The notes below the pieces were generated by a model that saw only the letters and a program-made list of their open reading frames with translations, did no database searches and had not been told where the DNA came from. Shown here piece by piece: positions 53,557-62,798 of a stretch of 64,000 bases of DNA; position 1 is the first letter of the stretch, and each line of letters opens with the position of its first letter. The DNA is from Simiduia curdlanivorans. Its GTDB lineage: Bacteria > Pseudomonadota > Gammaproteobacteria > Pseudomonadales > Cellvibrionaceae. A program made the translations under genes and the position numbers. The stretch lies in assembly GCF_030409605.1 (NCBI RefSeq), contig NZ_JAUFQG010000004.1, positions 1,116,001-1,180,000 of the forward strand, in the 5' to 3' direction.

Positions 53557-56556
53557 ATGAATGCCCTGCACAGCGCGCTTTCTAGGTGGAAAGTGCGATT
53601 AGCCACCTTTTTTTCACTTCTCTTTTGTCTATTTTTTAGTACTTATCCTTCTATAGCTTTTGCTCAGCCAGACCCTCTCAGGCACTACCAATACGCTACT
53701 TGGAGTGTTGAAGCTGGCTTACCGCAAGTAACGGTAACCAGTATGGCGCGCGGCGCTGATGGGCGTATGTGGATAGGTACCCAAAATGGTTTGGCTCGGT
53801 CTGACGGTCAAGATATCGAAATCTATCAAGTAAACGAGTTTGCCGCCTTAGGTTCCAATTGGATCAAACTCATTCAAGCCACCGATAACGGTGACTTGTG
53901 GGTGTCGACGCTAAAACATCTCGTGCGCTGGCGCGATGGTGCGTTCGAAGTGATGGCAACGCGCGAGCAGATTGGCGAAGTCACCGCTTTGTCGGTCGAT
54001 AACAAGGGCAAGTTATGGGTTGCGGCAAGTCATCTCTGGTATTTCGATGGTGCAGCGCTTGTTCAATCCGATCAGTGGTCAGGTGGTGTTCGCACCTTAG
54101 TTGCAGGCGCTAATGTATGGTTAGCTAACGACCAGAATGAGATTGTGAAGCTGGGCAAAAACGCTGTCGAATTTATATCTTGGCCTGCGGAACCTTTGGT
54201 TGTTCGGCACATGGCGATTATTAAACAGCGCCTTTGGGTGGCGACGCATCAGGGCTTATATCGAAGTAATGGCAAACGCTTAGAGCGGGTGACTAATAGT
54301 CCGGTGCTAGCCTTAACAACACATGGCGACGTGTTGTGGTTTGTGAGTGAAGAGGGTGTTTTTGCCTGGCGTGGCGATCAGATTGAAGCACAGCTGTTAA
54401 CGGAAGAAGCGAGTGATTTTACTTTAATTACGACCATTTTCGTCGATGAGAATCAAGCGTTCTGGTTGGGCTCGCAGGCCCATGGGGCTAGGTATTTTTG
54501 GCGTGCGAGTTACGTGCAAATATCCAAACAGGACGGGCTTAGTGAATCGAGTTGGAGTTTGGTACCCATCAAAAATGGCATATTGGTGGGCTCTAATCGA
54601 GGTCTATTTTTAGGCCAGGACAATAAATTTAAAAAAATAGTAGATGCTGAAAAGATTCCCGGTGGCGTCGGTTACGCCGTGTTGCGCGACAGTAGTGGCC
54701 GACTTTGGGTTGGCACTCGAGAAGGCTTGGCGGTGCAAGAACAAGGTGTTTGGCAAAAAATAGTAGAGTTGCAAGGTAAGCAAGTAAACAGTTTGCTGGA
54801 AACGAAAAGTGGCGAAATCTTAATTGGTTCGACAAGAGGTCTTTTTCATTGGGATGGTACACATGTTGGAATATTAACGGGTACCCAAGCACTGGCAGGA
54901 CATTCTGTGCGCTCGTTATTAGAGGATGACAAGAATATCCTTTGGGTTGGCACTGAAAACGGGCTGAAGGCATGGCGCGCAGGTGAATTGATTGCGGGTG
55001 AATTAAGGTTCGAGACTGCGTTGCCGCTTGCTCAAGATTTCGTTCCTGCGCTGTTGCAGTTACAAGATGGTCGTGTTCTCGCTGCCACCTACCAGCGGGG
55101 TATTTTTATCAAATCCACAGGCGGTGCTTGGACGCCAGTTGAATTGAGTCGCGGTCTGCCGACTCAAGGTGCTTTCGGTCTGTTCGAATACGAGGGCTGG
55201 CTATGGATTTCAAATGGCGATGGCGTGCAGCGAATCGAGGTAAATCAACTGGAGTTAAATAATCCAAGGCTTCAGGTTGTGTATTATGACGAAGGTGAAA
55301 AACTGGGTCGATCGCGATTGCGTTGTTGTAACGGTGGTGGCACTGGCCGAGCGGTAGTCAGCGAGGGCTACGCTTGGTTTTCGTCCTTGGCTGGCGTGGT
55401 CAGAATAGACACCAATTTGCCTGAGGTTAAGGTGCCGGTGGCAAAAATACGAAAAGTGCTCGATGTGGGTAAGTCCGAAAGTCGACTTATGAAAGACTTG
55501 GAAATTCACTACAGTGTTCTAGATTTTCGTAACGCACAACAAATCGCCTATCGCTATCGAATGACGCCTTATAATAATCAATGGCAGGAGGCGGATGATC
55601 GCCGTATTGCTTACTATACCAACTTGCCGCCGGGAAATTTTGCCTTTGAAGTACAGGCGAAGCACACATTTGGCAACTGGGGTCCGGTAGCGACCACGAA
55701 AATTTCTGTTGCGCCAGATTATTACGAAACCCTTTGGTTTAAACTTCTAATTGGCGTCTTGGTTTTAGCTTTCTTGTATGGCGTGTTCAGAATCAGGACC
55801 TTTAGCTTGCGCACCCGAAGCGTTTATTTAGCGCAAGAAATACGTGCCCGTACCGCTCAGCTTGAAACCATGAATACGGAGCTTGAAAGAGTCAATAAAG
55901 AATTGCATGTGGCGAGCATTACTGATCCTTTAACCGGTTTACATAATAGGCGCTTCATGACCGAGCAGATTGGTTTTCAGTTGGCTCGTATGAAACGGCA
56001 AAGGCAGCAGGCCGCGCAAGATGAGAAAAACAATGTCTTGGGTTTTTTTCTGATTGATTTGGACTGGTTTAAACATGTGAATGATCGATATGGCCATGGC
56101 GTCGGCGATCAACTTTTGACGGAAACAGCAGCCAACTTGAAAAAGGTATGTCGTGAGAGCGACATGTTGCTGCGCTGGGGCGGTGAAGAGTTTCTTTTGT
56201 TGACACCAGACAACAACCCTAGTGAATTTTCTCGTGTCGCCGATCGATTGCGCAATGCCGTCGCAATGGCCGGTGAAAAAATGGGCTTGCCGCAGAGAAT
56301 CTCGGCCTCTATTGGCTGTGTTCCCCATCCTTTGTCTCAGCATAGCGATATCGATAATTGGACCTTTACCTTGGCCTTGGCTGATTACTGTCTCTATCAA
56401 GCCAAGGCGGCTGGTAGAAACTGCAGTGTAACTGCTGTGATTGACGATGAATTACTATCAACCTATCGAGAAGCGAAGATAACGAGTACCGAGCTTGCTA
56501 CTTGGCAGGAAGAGGGGCGGTTAGATATTGTGATCCTAAGTTCAGTAGTTGGCTAG
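53557..56556 (+). CDS. Beta-propeller (Reg_prop/Y_Y_Y) sensor diguanylate cyclase
   Basis: A 999-aa single-pass sensor. Signal peptide to about residue 36 (IAFA/QPD), two seven-bladed periplasmic propellers built from Reg_prop repeats (recurring DGRMWIGTQNGL, SGRLWVGTREGL, NILWVGTENGL), a Y_Y_Y domain (about 650-715), one membrane helix (about 732-752), a coiled-coil and a GGDEF domain (about 805-960) with GGEEF and RESD I-site. This is the periplasmic half of hybrid two-component sensors of glycan loci joined to a cyclase, so an extracellular sugar-like signal may drive c-di-GMP synthesis. It is convergent with mscS. Confidence 0.92.
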   Translation: MNALHSALSRWKVRLATFFSLLFCLFFSTYPSIAFAQPDPLRHYQYATWSVEAGLPQVTVTSMARGADGRMWIGTQNGLARSDGQDIEIYQVNEFAALGSNWIKLIQATDNGDLWVSTLKHLVRWRDGAFEVMATREQIGEVTALSVDNKGKLWVAASHLWYFDGAALVQSDQWSGGVRTLVAGANVWLANDQNEIVKLGKNAVEFISWPAEPLVVRHMAIIKQRLWVATHQGLYRSNGKRLERVTNSPVLALTTHGDVLWFVSEEGVFAWRGDQIEAQLLTEEASDFTLITTIFVDENQAFWLGSQAHGARYFWRASYVQISKQDGLSESSWSLVPIKNGILVGSNRGLFLGQDNKFKKIVDAEKIPGGVGYAVLRDSSGRLWVGTREGLAVQEQGVWQKIVELQGKQVNSLLETKSGEILIGSTRGLFHWDGTHVGILTGTQALAGHSVRSLLEDDKNILWVGTENGLKAWRAGELIAGELRFETALPLAQDFVPALLQLQDGRVLAATYQRGIFIKSTGGAWTPVELSRGLPTQGAFGLFEYEGWLWISNGDGVQRIEVNQLELNNPRLQVVYYDEGEKLGRSRLRCCNGGGTGRAVVSEGYAWFSSLAGVVRIDTNLPEVKVPVAKIRKVLDVGKSESRLMKDLEIHYSVLDFRNAQQIAYRYRMTPYNNQWQEADDRRIAYYTNLPPGNFAFEVQAKHTFGNWGPVATTKISVAPDYYETLWFKLLIGVLVLAFLYGVFRIRTFSLRTRSVYLAQEIRARTAQLETMNTELERVNKELHVASITDPLTGLHNRRFMTEQIGFQLARMKRQRQQAAQDEKNNVLGFFLIDLDWFKHVNDRYGHGVGDQLLTETAANLKKVCRESDMLLRWGGEEFLLLTPDNNPSEFSRVADRLRNAVAMAGEKMGLPQRISASIGCVPHPLSQHSDIDNWTFTLALADYCLYQAKAAGRNCSVTAVIDDELLSTYREAKITSTELATWQEEGRLDIVILSSVVG

Positions 56557-56591
56557 TGGCAGTTATCATTTGATAGTTAATCTAAATATCA

Positions 56592-57461
56592 TTAATCAAG
56601 ATCTCGGTCGTTGTGTTGGCTTCTAGAGTCAGAGCGGACATGCAGGTCACGCTGCGGGAAAGGAATCTCGAAGCCGTGTTGGGTTAACGCTGATTCTACG
56701 GCCCAAAAGTATGCAGACTTAGTCCGTGTTGGTTTTTGTGCCGCTTCATGTATCACCCAAACCACAAGCACAAAGTCTAGGCTTGAATCGCCGAAGCCAG
56801 TCATAAAAACACGCGTTGGATAGCGTGGCTCTATATTAACGGTTGTTTCTACCTCATTGGCGGCGGCAATGACTATATCGCGCATTTTGTCTTTGTCTGT
56901 ACCGTAGGCAACGCCGAAGGGTATCCGAAACCTAACCAGACCTTCCCGCAAAGTCCAGTTAGTCACTTGGCCTGATAGAAATTCAGAATTTGGCACCAGA
57001 ACATCCATGTTGTCTGGTGTATTGACGAGCGTTGAACGAACATTGATCTCTTTGATGGTGCCGAAAGTCCCCGACTGAAGCTCGACAACGTCACCAACGT
57101 TGATATTTCGCTCAAATAACATGATAACGCCGGAGATAAAGTTATTGGCTATGCCTTGCAAGCCAAAACCAATGCCTACAGACAGTGCGCCGGCGACAAT
57201 AGCGAGCTTGGTAAAGTTAAAGCCGGCCAGTGATAGGCAGATAATGAGTGATAGGATAATGATGATGTAATGCAGTATGCGACCAACGGAATAAGCGGCA
57301 CGTTGATCGATACGGCGGTTATCTTTTGCAAATCGCAACAGCGAGCGCTGCGTGCCACGCGATATCAAATATCCAGCGATCATGACCGCAATAATTTTAG
57401 ACAGGGTGAATAGCGTGAGTGTATAGCCTTCAAAGCTGATGAGGTTTATGTCAAAGTTCAA
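56592..57461 (-). CDS. MscS-family mechanosensitive channel
   Basis: A 289-aa protein. Three membrane helices (about 15-35, 58-80 and 85-115); the pore helix LAIVAGALSVGIGFGLQGIA has the Gly/Ala pattern of MscS TM3, followed by the beta domain with FERNINVGDVVEL and the VLVPNSEFL loop. It opens under membrane tension to release solutes. It is 19 bp after corA, the last gene of the rimB-rimK operon. C-terminal tail is Ser/Arg/Asp-rich. Confidence 0.9.
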   Translation of the reverse strand: MNFDINLISFEGYTLTLFTLSKIIAVMIAGYLISRGTQRSLLRFAKDNRRIDQRAAYSVGRILHYIIIILSLIICLSLAGFNFTKLAIVAGALSVGIGFGLQGIANNFISGVIMLFERNINVGDVVELQSGTFGTIKEINVRSTLVNTPDNMDVLVPNSEFLSGQVTNWTLREGLVRFRIPFGVAYGTDKDKMRDIVIAAANEVETTVNIEPRYPTRVFMTGFGDSSLDFVLVVWVIHEAAQKPTRTKSAYFWAVESALTQHGFEIPFPQRDLHVRSDSRSQHNDRDLD

Positions 57462-57480
57462 TTGCCAACTCCGCTAATTA

Positions 57481-58449
57481 TTACAGCCAGCCTTTGCGTT
57501 TAACAAAGGCAATGCCGAAAATAGTAAAACTCACCATAAAACCAAGCACGAAAAAGTAGCTGTAGTGCCAGCTAAGCTCTGGCATGTGCTGGAAATTCAT
57601 GCCATATATGCCGGCCACAAGGGTTAGCGGAAGGAATATCGCCGTCACAATGGTGAGGAGTTTCATGATGTGGTTGGCTCTATGAGCGCTGATGGATATA
57701 AAGCCGTTGATAAGATCGTTGGTGAGCTCCTGGTATAAATTTGCTAGGCTGGCAAGGCGTTCAAAATGTTCGAACAAGTCAATAAGTTCGTGTTCATCGA
57801 AAGCAAGGAGTTGATGTTCATGGCTGTTCATGATTTCTTCGATCACTTCTTTTTGATAAACGAAAGATCGGCGCGCTTTTTTTAACTGCGAGCCGTAATT
57901 AATCAGCTCGCCTAATAAATCGTCTGTGCTGGCGTTGAATATTTCGTCTTCAATTTCGCTTAAGCGCTGTTCAACTTCGAACATGAGTGGCAGATAGCGA
58001 TCTACTATGCCGCGTAAAAGTTGATAGCAAAGCTGACCCATGCCGCCGCGCGGTAATTTTTTATCGGTAGTAATTTGCTGCCAATATTTATCCACCGCTT
58101 CCGAAGCTAAATCGTGCCGGGTAATGATGTGTGAGTTGTTGCTAAAAATCGCCAGTTGATGGCGCGAAAAGTTTTCTTGGTCTCCGAGTTTTGTCAGCTC
58201 GTGCATCAATAGAAACACATGATCATCGAAGGCTTCATATTTCGGCGGGTGCCGGTGCCGTTGGGCATCGCGATGCGCCAGTGGGTTGAGTTCGAATTTG
58301 GCCAGCGCATTGAGTTCGCGCTGGCTTTCTGCGCCACAAATATCTAGCCAAAGAAAGTGGTCGCTGTCGTGGTAGTGGGCTAGGAGTTCTTCCTGGCCCT
58401 GCTGAACCAACTCGCCTTGCGCGTTAAATAGAAGCGCTCTAACTGTCAT
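57481..58449 (-). CDS. CorA-family Mg2+/divalent cation channel
   Basis: A 322-aa protein of the CorA/MIT family: large N-terminal alpha/beta cytoplasmic domain, long helix, two C-terminal membrane helices separated by the GMN selectivity motif (residues 283-285, GMNFQHMPEL). Length and sequence fit CorA or its ZntB-like branch; ions cannot be decided. Its start overlaps the stop of the AstE-like gene by 11 bp. Basic C-terminus KRKGWL is family-typical. Confidence 0.88.
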   Translation of the reverse strand: MTVRALLFNAQGELVQQGQEELLAHYHDSDHFLWLDICGAESQRELNALAKFELNPLAHRDAQRHRHPPKYEAFDDHVFLLMHELTKLGDQENFSRHQLAIFSNNSHIITRHDLASEAVDKYWQQITTDKKLPRGGMGQLCYQLLRGIVDRYLPLMFEVEQRLSEIEDEIFNASTDDLLGELINYGSQLKKARRSFVYQKEVIEEIMNSHEHQLLAFDEHELIDLFEHFERLASLANLYQELTNDLINGFISISAHRANHIMKLLTIVTAIFLPLTLVAGIYGMNFQHMPELSWHYSYFFVLGFMVSFTIFGIAFVKRKGWL

Positions 58450-59542
58450 AGCGCTCTCCCCAGGGGTCGGTAAAACGGAGGTCGGGGTCGCTTAAGTCTT
58501 CCATGTTTTCGTGAAACTGCTCGACGGTTTTCTCCGCATCTTGAACCGTATCGAATCTGGCGATATGAAATAGGGCTTCACCTTCATTGACTACGGGAAT
58601 ATTATTTCTGCCAATAATGATGCCGTTGGCCGGCGACCGAACTTCGAGTTCCATGCTCCCGTAGGGGTCGACAATCAACGCCAATATGTCATCTTTTTTA
58701 ACCCGCTCGCCAAGTTCGACATTGGCCACCATCATGCCATCGTGATTGGCTCTAACCCATTGGCTTGATCGCGCCACAATTGACTCGAGTGACTTTTTAC
58801 CGGACTTACGCGCCAGCATACCTAGGTGTGTCATAACGCCCAAGACACCTTTCACGCCGCCATTGATTGAGGCTTCGTCGAAGCGCAATGCTTGACCCGC
58901 TTCATAAAGGATAAATGGCTTGCCGAGTTTGTCGGCGGCGTCGCGAAAGGAGCCGTCTAAGTTAGATGAGTGCAAGACTACCGGCGCGCCAAACGCGTGA
59001 GCCAATTCCAAATTTTCTTCACTCTCTAGGTTGCCGCGAATTTGCGGCAAATTAGAGCGGTGAATCGCACCCGTGTGTAGGTCGACCACATGGGTACAGT
59101 GGGTGAGAAGTTCTGTGCGCAAAAGATAGGCGATGCGAGAACCCAAAGAGCCTTTTTCGCTGCCTGGGAAGCAGCGATTCAAGTCTCGCCTATCGGGCAG
59201 ATAGCGAATCTGTTGAATAAAGCCGAAAGCGTTTACCACCGGCACCAAAATTAAGGTGCCCTTTAACTTGTCCAGTGCCGGCGACTTGCTGAGCCGACGA
59301 CACACTTCAATACCATTGAGCTCGTCGCCGTGAATCGCGGCCGTCACTAATAATACCGGGCCCTCATGCTTGCCGTGGATCACTTCAACACCGATGGTGA
59401 GCGGTGTGTTGGTGTAGAGCTTGCCGATGTCCATCTCCAGCTTGGCGCGTTGGCCGGCTGGAATTGTTTCACCCAGAAGTTCAAAGTCTGGGCGGCGGGA
59501 CCTACTTTGCCGCTTATCTTTATTGCCTGTTTGCCCCGCCAT
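58439..59542 (-). CDS. AstE/aspartoacylase (M14-like) zinc hydrolase, rim-associated
   Basis: About 367 aa. Zinc ligands H-x-x-E in AIHGDELNGIE and a third His in VVDLHTGAIHR, with the catalytic Glu in YEAGQ. A beta-barrel C-terminal domain (from about 285, VKKDDILALIVDPYGS) resembles biotinyl/barrel-sandwich folds. ATG 59542 lies 4 bp after the rimK stop; the longer frame (to 59647) runs through rimK. Relatives hydrolyse succinylglutamate or N-acetylaspartate. Next to RimK it is more likely to act on glutamyl or isopeptide bonds, e.g. trimming tails RimK adds, than to be the AST-pathway AstE. This is inference. Confidence 0.8.
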   Translation of the reverse strand: MAGQTGNKDKRQSRSRRPDFELLGETIPAGQRAKLEMDIGKLYTNTPLTIGVEVIHGKHEGPVLLVTAAIHGDELNGIEVCRRLSKSPALDKLKGTLILVPVVNAFGFIQQIRYLPDRRDLNRCFPGSEKGSLGSRIAYLLRTELLTHCTHVVDLHTGAIHRSNLPQIRGNLESEENLELAHAFGAPVVLHSSNLDGSFRDAADKLGKPFILYEAGQALRFDEASINGGVKGVLGVMTHLGMLARKSGKKSLESIVARSSQWVRANHDGMMVANVELGERVKKDDILALIVDPYGSMELEVRSPANGIIIGRNNIPVVNEGEALFHIARFDTVQDAEKTVEQFHENMEDLSDPDLRFTDPWGERYDS

Positions 59543-59546
59543 AGTC

Positions 59547-60452
59547 TCAGCCCTTGCCTTTTGTTTTTGACGCGTGTTGCTTGGCGTTTTTTTCCAGCCA
59601 TAAAATAATTTCGCCCGCGATATCTTTACCGGTGGCCCGTTCGACACCCTCTAAACCGGGCGAGGAGTTGACTTCCATGACCACGGGGCCCGAGGACGAG
59701 CGCAGCAAATCAACGCCCGCAACATTTAAACCCATGGTTTTTGCTGCCCGCACCGCGGTTTCGCGCTCTAGCGGGGTAATTTTTGCCAGCGAGGCGGTGC
59801 CACCTCTGTGCAGGTTGGAGCGAAATTCGCCTTCTTTGCCTTGACGCTTCATGGCTCCAACCACTTTATCGCCGACGACGAAGCAGCGGATGTCGGCACC
59901 GCCGGCTTCTTTAACAAATTTTTGCACCATGATGTTGGCGCCCAGGCCCATGAACGCCTCCAAAATGCTTTCGGCGGCTTTGCGGTTTTCCGCCAGTACA
60001 ACACCAATACCTTGAGTGCCTTCAAGTAACTTAATCACCAAAGGTGCGCCGCCGACCATATCGATGAGATCGGGAATGTAGCGGGTTTGGTTGGCGAAGC
60101 CCGTGGTTGGCAAGCCAATATTTTTCCGCGCCAATAATTGCATGGAGCGCAATTTGTCGCGCGAACGCGAAATAGCAACGGATTCGTTGAGCGGGTACAC
60201 ACCCATCATTTCAAATTGGCGCAAGACCGCGGTGCCATAGAAAGTGACTGACGCACCAATGCGCGGGATTACGGCGTCGAAGCCAAGTAGCTCTTTGCCT
60301 TTATAGTGCATATCGAGATCGGAGGGGTTGATGGCCATGTAGCAGCGCAATGCATCGATAACTTCAACCTCGTGACCGCGAGCTTTTGCGGCTTCGATGA
60401 GGCGGTTGGTTGAATAGAGTTTTGCGTTGCGTGAAAGGATGGCAATTTTCAT
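59547..60452 (-). CDS. rimK: Alpha-L-glutamate ligase RimK
   Basis: A 301-aa ATP-grasp ligase that adds glutamates to the C-terminus of ribosomal protein S6. Start MKIAILSRNAKLYSTNRL, ATP-grasp core LLEGTQGIGVVLAENRKAAE, FVKEAGGADIRCFVVGDKVVGAMKR, and metal-binding VMEVNSSPGLEGVE are standard RimK. It is 24 bp after rimB. In Pseudomonas, RimK activity responds to c-di-GMP and to RimA/RimB; no rimA-type EAL gene adjoins it here. Confidence 0.95.
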   Translation of the reverse strand: MKIAILSRNAKLYSTNRLIEAAKARGHEVEVIDALRCYMAINPSDLDMHYKGKELLGFDAVIPRIGASVTFYGTAVLRQFEMMGVYPLNESVAISRSRDKLRSMQLLARKNIGLPTTGFANQTRYIPDLIDMVGGAPLVIKLLEGTQGIGVVLAENRKAAESILEAFMGLGANIMVQKFVKEAGGADIRCFVVGDKVVGAMKRQGKEGEFRSNLHRGGTASLAKITPLERETAVRAAKTMGLNVAGVDLLRSSSGPVVMEVNSSPGLEGVERATGKDIAGEIILWLEKNAKQHASKTKGKG

Positions 60453-60476
60453 GGAGCAATATCTCCTATGGGGATG

Positions 60477-60926
60477 TTAGGCAACAGGCCTAACGGACTG
60501 TAAGTAGGACCCTTTCGAGTCTACTAAAAAACGCCCTTCGAGTGCTTTTCGCCCGAGCAGCATTCTAAATTTCATGTTGTCGCGGCTGGTCAATGTAAGC
60601 TCCGCACGAAAGCTGTGTTTACCCAATGTAATTAAGGTTTCAATCACTGGTCTCAGCTCTTCGTGGCCGCCCGAGTCGCGCACGATACGCTTATCGAGGA
60701 TTTTCGCGTCGGTAAAATATTCTTCATCGCTTTTTTGGCGCGGATGTAAACCAATACGCACCCACTCCTCACCGTCTTTATTGAAATAGTTGAGCGAGAA
60801 AGTGTGCAGTGCCGAGGTGCGCGCGCCTGTATCCACTTTAACTTTCAAACTTTTTACCCCGAGTTCGGGCAATGACACCCACTCGCGCCAGCCAATACAG
60901 GCGGTGGCTTGTCTACTTTCAGTCAT
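60477..60926 (-). CDS. rimB: RimB-type retropepsin-like protease (ATP-dependent zinc protease family)
   Basis: A 149-aa protein with the DTGA motif (Asp32 in VDTGARTSAL) of retropepsin-like aspartic folds and the KFRMLLGRKALEGRFLVD C-terminal half typical of the RimB family. It precedes rimK in the same operon; RimB is reported to work with RimK in S6 processing. It is the first gene of the operon, with a 148-bp gap to the divergent cobU ORF. Confidence 0.9.
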   Translation of the reverse strand: MTESRQATACIGWREWVSLPELGVKSLKVKVDTGARTSALHTFSLNYFNKDGEEWVRIGLHPRQKSDEEYFTDAKILDKRIVRDSGGHEELRPVIETLITLGKHSFRAELTLTSRDNMKFRMLLGRKALEGRFLVDSKGSYLQSVRPVA

Positions 60927-61154
60927 TGGTTGTGTTCCTTAATGTCCGTTAACCCTACTCGGTGTCCGCGCGGGCGCGCAACATACAATAGGGGAGGCTA
61001 GCGCACTAGATGTTTCTGATGCTTTTTATGTTATTTTGAAGTAAATCAATAGTTTGTTAAGTTTAGCTGAACCTTGGCTCGCTCTGATTCTTTATTTTGG
61101 GCGGGCGATATTGGGATACTGGCGAGTGCAGGAACTGTACATAAGGGAAAAGTA

Positions 61155-61685
61155 TTGAAACAGCTTATTTTAGGTGGCGCACGTTCAGGTAAAAGCCGAT
61201 TAGCGGAGGCGTGGGTCAGGCACAAATGTGGCGCCGCTCCTGCCCACTATATCGCAACGGCTCAGCGCTCAGCCTGCGATGAGGAAATGTTGACGCGTAT
61301 TGAGCTGCATCGGCAGCAGCGGGCTCGGCATTGGCTGGTGTCAGAGGAACCCTTGTGCCTTGGCCAGCACCTCAGTGAATTACCTGATAAGGTCGCGCCT
61401 GTGCTGATAGACTGCCTGACGCTCTGGTTGAGCAATTGCTTGGCGGCAGGTTGTTGGACGGAGCAAAAGGCGCTATTTCTCGACGCTGTACAACGTTTTA
61501 GCGGAGATTTAGTACTGGTGAGTAATGAGGTTGGCTTAGGTATCGTACCTATGGGGAATTTGAGTCGGCAGTTTGTCGATGAGAGTGGTTTCCTACACCA
61601 AGCGTTAGCCGATTTGTGCGATCGCGTGATTTTTACCGCAGCAGGTTTGCCTTTAGTGATGAAGGGCGAGCCTTGGTCGCTGTGA
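61155..61685 (+). CDS. cobU: Adenosylcobinamide kinase / guanylyltransferase
   Basis: About 176 aa. P-loop GGARSGKS (residues 7-14), then the RHW/SEEP and VLIDCLTLWLSN blocks of CobU/CobP. It phosphorylates adenosylcobinamide and adds GMP. TTG 61155 is the proposed start, with AAGGGA (61143-61148) 6 nt upstream and the family start LKQLILGGARSGK; a longer frame from 61074 has no ribosome binding site. First gene of a cob cluster. I see no cobalamin riboswitch in the 228 bp upstream. Confidence 0.9.
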   Translation: MKQLILGGARSGKSRLAEAWVRHKCGAAPAHYIATAQRSACDEEMLTRIELHRQQRARHWLVSEEPLCLGQHLSELPDKVAPVLIDCLTLWLSNCLAAGCWTEQKALFLDAVQRFSGDLVLVSNEVGLGIVPMGNLSRQFVDESGFLHQALADLCDRVIFTAAGLPLVMKGEPWSL

Positions 61686-61751
61686 AGGCGAGTTAGATGC
61701 GCAAGAATTGAATTCGACGGATGTACCTAAGCAATGATTGAGGAATGTTGT

Positions 61752-62798
61752 ATGCAAGGTTGGTTTTTGCAATCCCCAAAATTACTGAGTGATAAACATA
61801 GAGATAAGGCTGCAGCATGGCAGCTGCAATTAACCAAGCCGGCCGGCTCTTTGGGGCGACTTGAAACCCTCGCGGTAGAGTTGGCGGCCATGCAGCATAA
61901 ATTGCACCCGCACGTCCAGAAAGTAGATATTTGCGTTTTTGCCGCCGATCAAGGCGTCTGCGCCGAAGGCGTATCGGCCTTTCCTCAGTCAGTTACTAGC
62001 CAAATGATTGCCAATTTTGTTGGCGGTGGCGCGGCCATTTCCGTGTTGGCGAAATCGCTCGGGGCAAATTTATCGGTGGTCAATTTAGGTACTGTGTTTG
62101 AGTCGGTCAGCCACGCCAGCATCTTTGATCGAACCATTGCCTCGCAAAGCGGCAATATCGTCAAGCAGCCAGCGATGACTGAGGAGCAACTCCAAACTGC
62201 CTTAATGCAGGGTAAAGAAGCGCTCACGCGAGCCAGAAAATCGGGCTGCGAATTGTTCATTGCCGGTGAAATGGGCATTGGCAATACCACCACCACCACG
62301 GCGCTATTGGTTAAGCTATTGCATTTACCTGTGACCGATTTAGTGGGCTCTGGCACGGGTTTGAATGCCAAAGGTGTGGCTCATAAAGTCGAGGTGATAG
62401 AACGGGCTTTGGCGCGTCACCAGCAAGCTATTTTACCCTTGGATATTTTGCGTTGCCTCGGTGGCTTCGAGCTTGCCGCTTTAGTGGGTAGTTATATTGC
62501 GGCTGCACAGGCGGGAATCCCGGTGTTAGTTGATGGTTTTATTTGTACCACGGCAGCGCTGCTGGCTTGCCGGGTGAACCCAGGTGTGGAGGCTTGGTTA
62601 ATCCTGGCTCACGCCTCTGCAGAACCCGGCCATAAGGCCGCGGCACAGGCGCTGAATAAAGTACCTTTGTTAGATTTTCAGCTTAGGCTGGGCGAAGCCA
62701 GTGGCGCCGCCCTGGCTGTGCCACTGCTGCGCTTAGCCTGTGATTTGCACAATAACATGGCGACCTTTGCTGAAGCCGGTGTTGCCGACAAAGCATGA
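61752..62798 (+). CDS. cobT: Nicotinate-nucleotide-dimethylbenzimidazole phosphoribosyltransferase
   Basis: About 348 aa. Core CobT motifs: KPAGSLGRLE at the N-terminus, VFAADQGVCAEGVSAFPQSVT, EMGIGNTTTTTALL, GSGTGLNAKG and the C-terminal LGEASGAALAVPLLR. It makes alpha-ribazole 5'-phosphate for the lower ligand. ATG 61752 has GAGGA at 7 nt; ATG 61734 is less well placed. The stop overlaps the next start by 4 bp. Confidence 0.95.
   Translation: MQGWFLQSPKLLSDKHRDKAAAWQLQLTKPAGSLGRLETLAVELAAMQHKLHPHVQKVDICVFAADQGVCAEGVSAFPQSVTSQMIANFVGGGAAISVLAKSLGANLSVVNLGTVFESVSHASIFDRTIASQSGNIVKQPAMTEEQLQTALMQGKEALTRARKSGCELFIAGEMGIGNTTTTTALLVKLLHLPVTDLVGSGTGLNAKGVAHKVEVIERALARHQQAILPLDILRCLGGFELAALVGSYIAAAQAGIPVLVDGFICTTAALLACRVNPGVEAWLILAHASAEPGHKAAAQALNKVPLLDFQLRLGEASGAALAVPLLRLACDLHNNMATFAEAGVADKA

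Noticed and set aside
58439..59542. AstE of the arginine succinyltransferase pathway, which would complete the AruF/AruG-like pair
   Set aside because: It is coupled to rimK, not to astB/C/D genes, and belongs to a different branch by context; kept as AstE/M14-like only.
60927..61154. Possible cobalamin riboswitch before cobU
   Set aside because: No B12-box (GCCACTG) or supporting stems seen.
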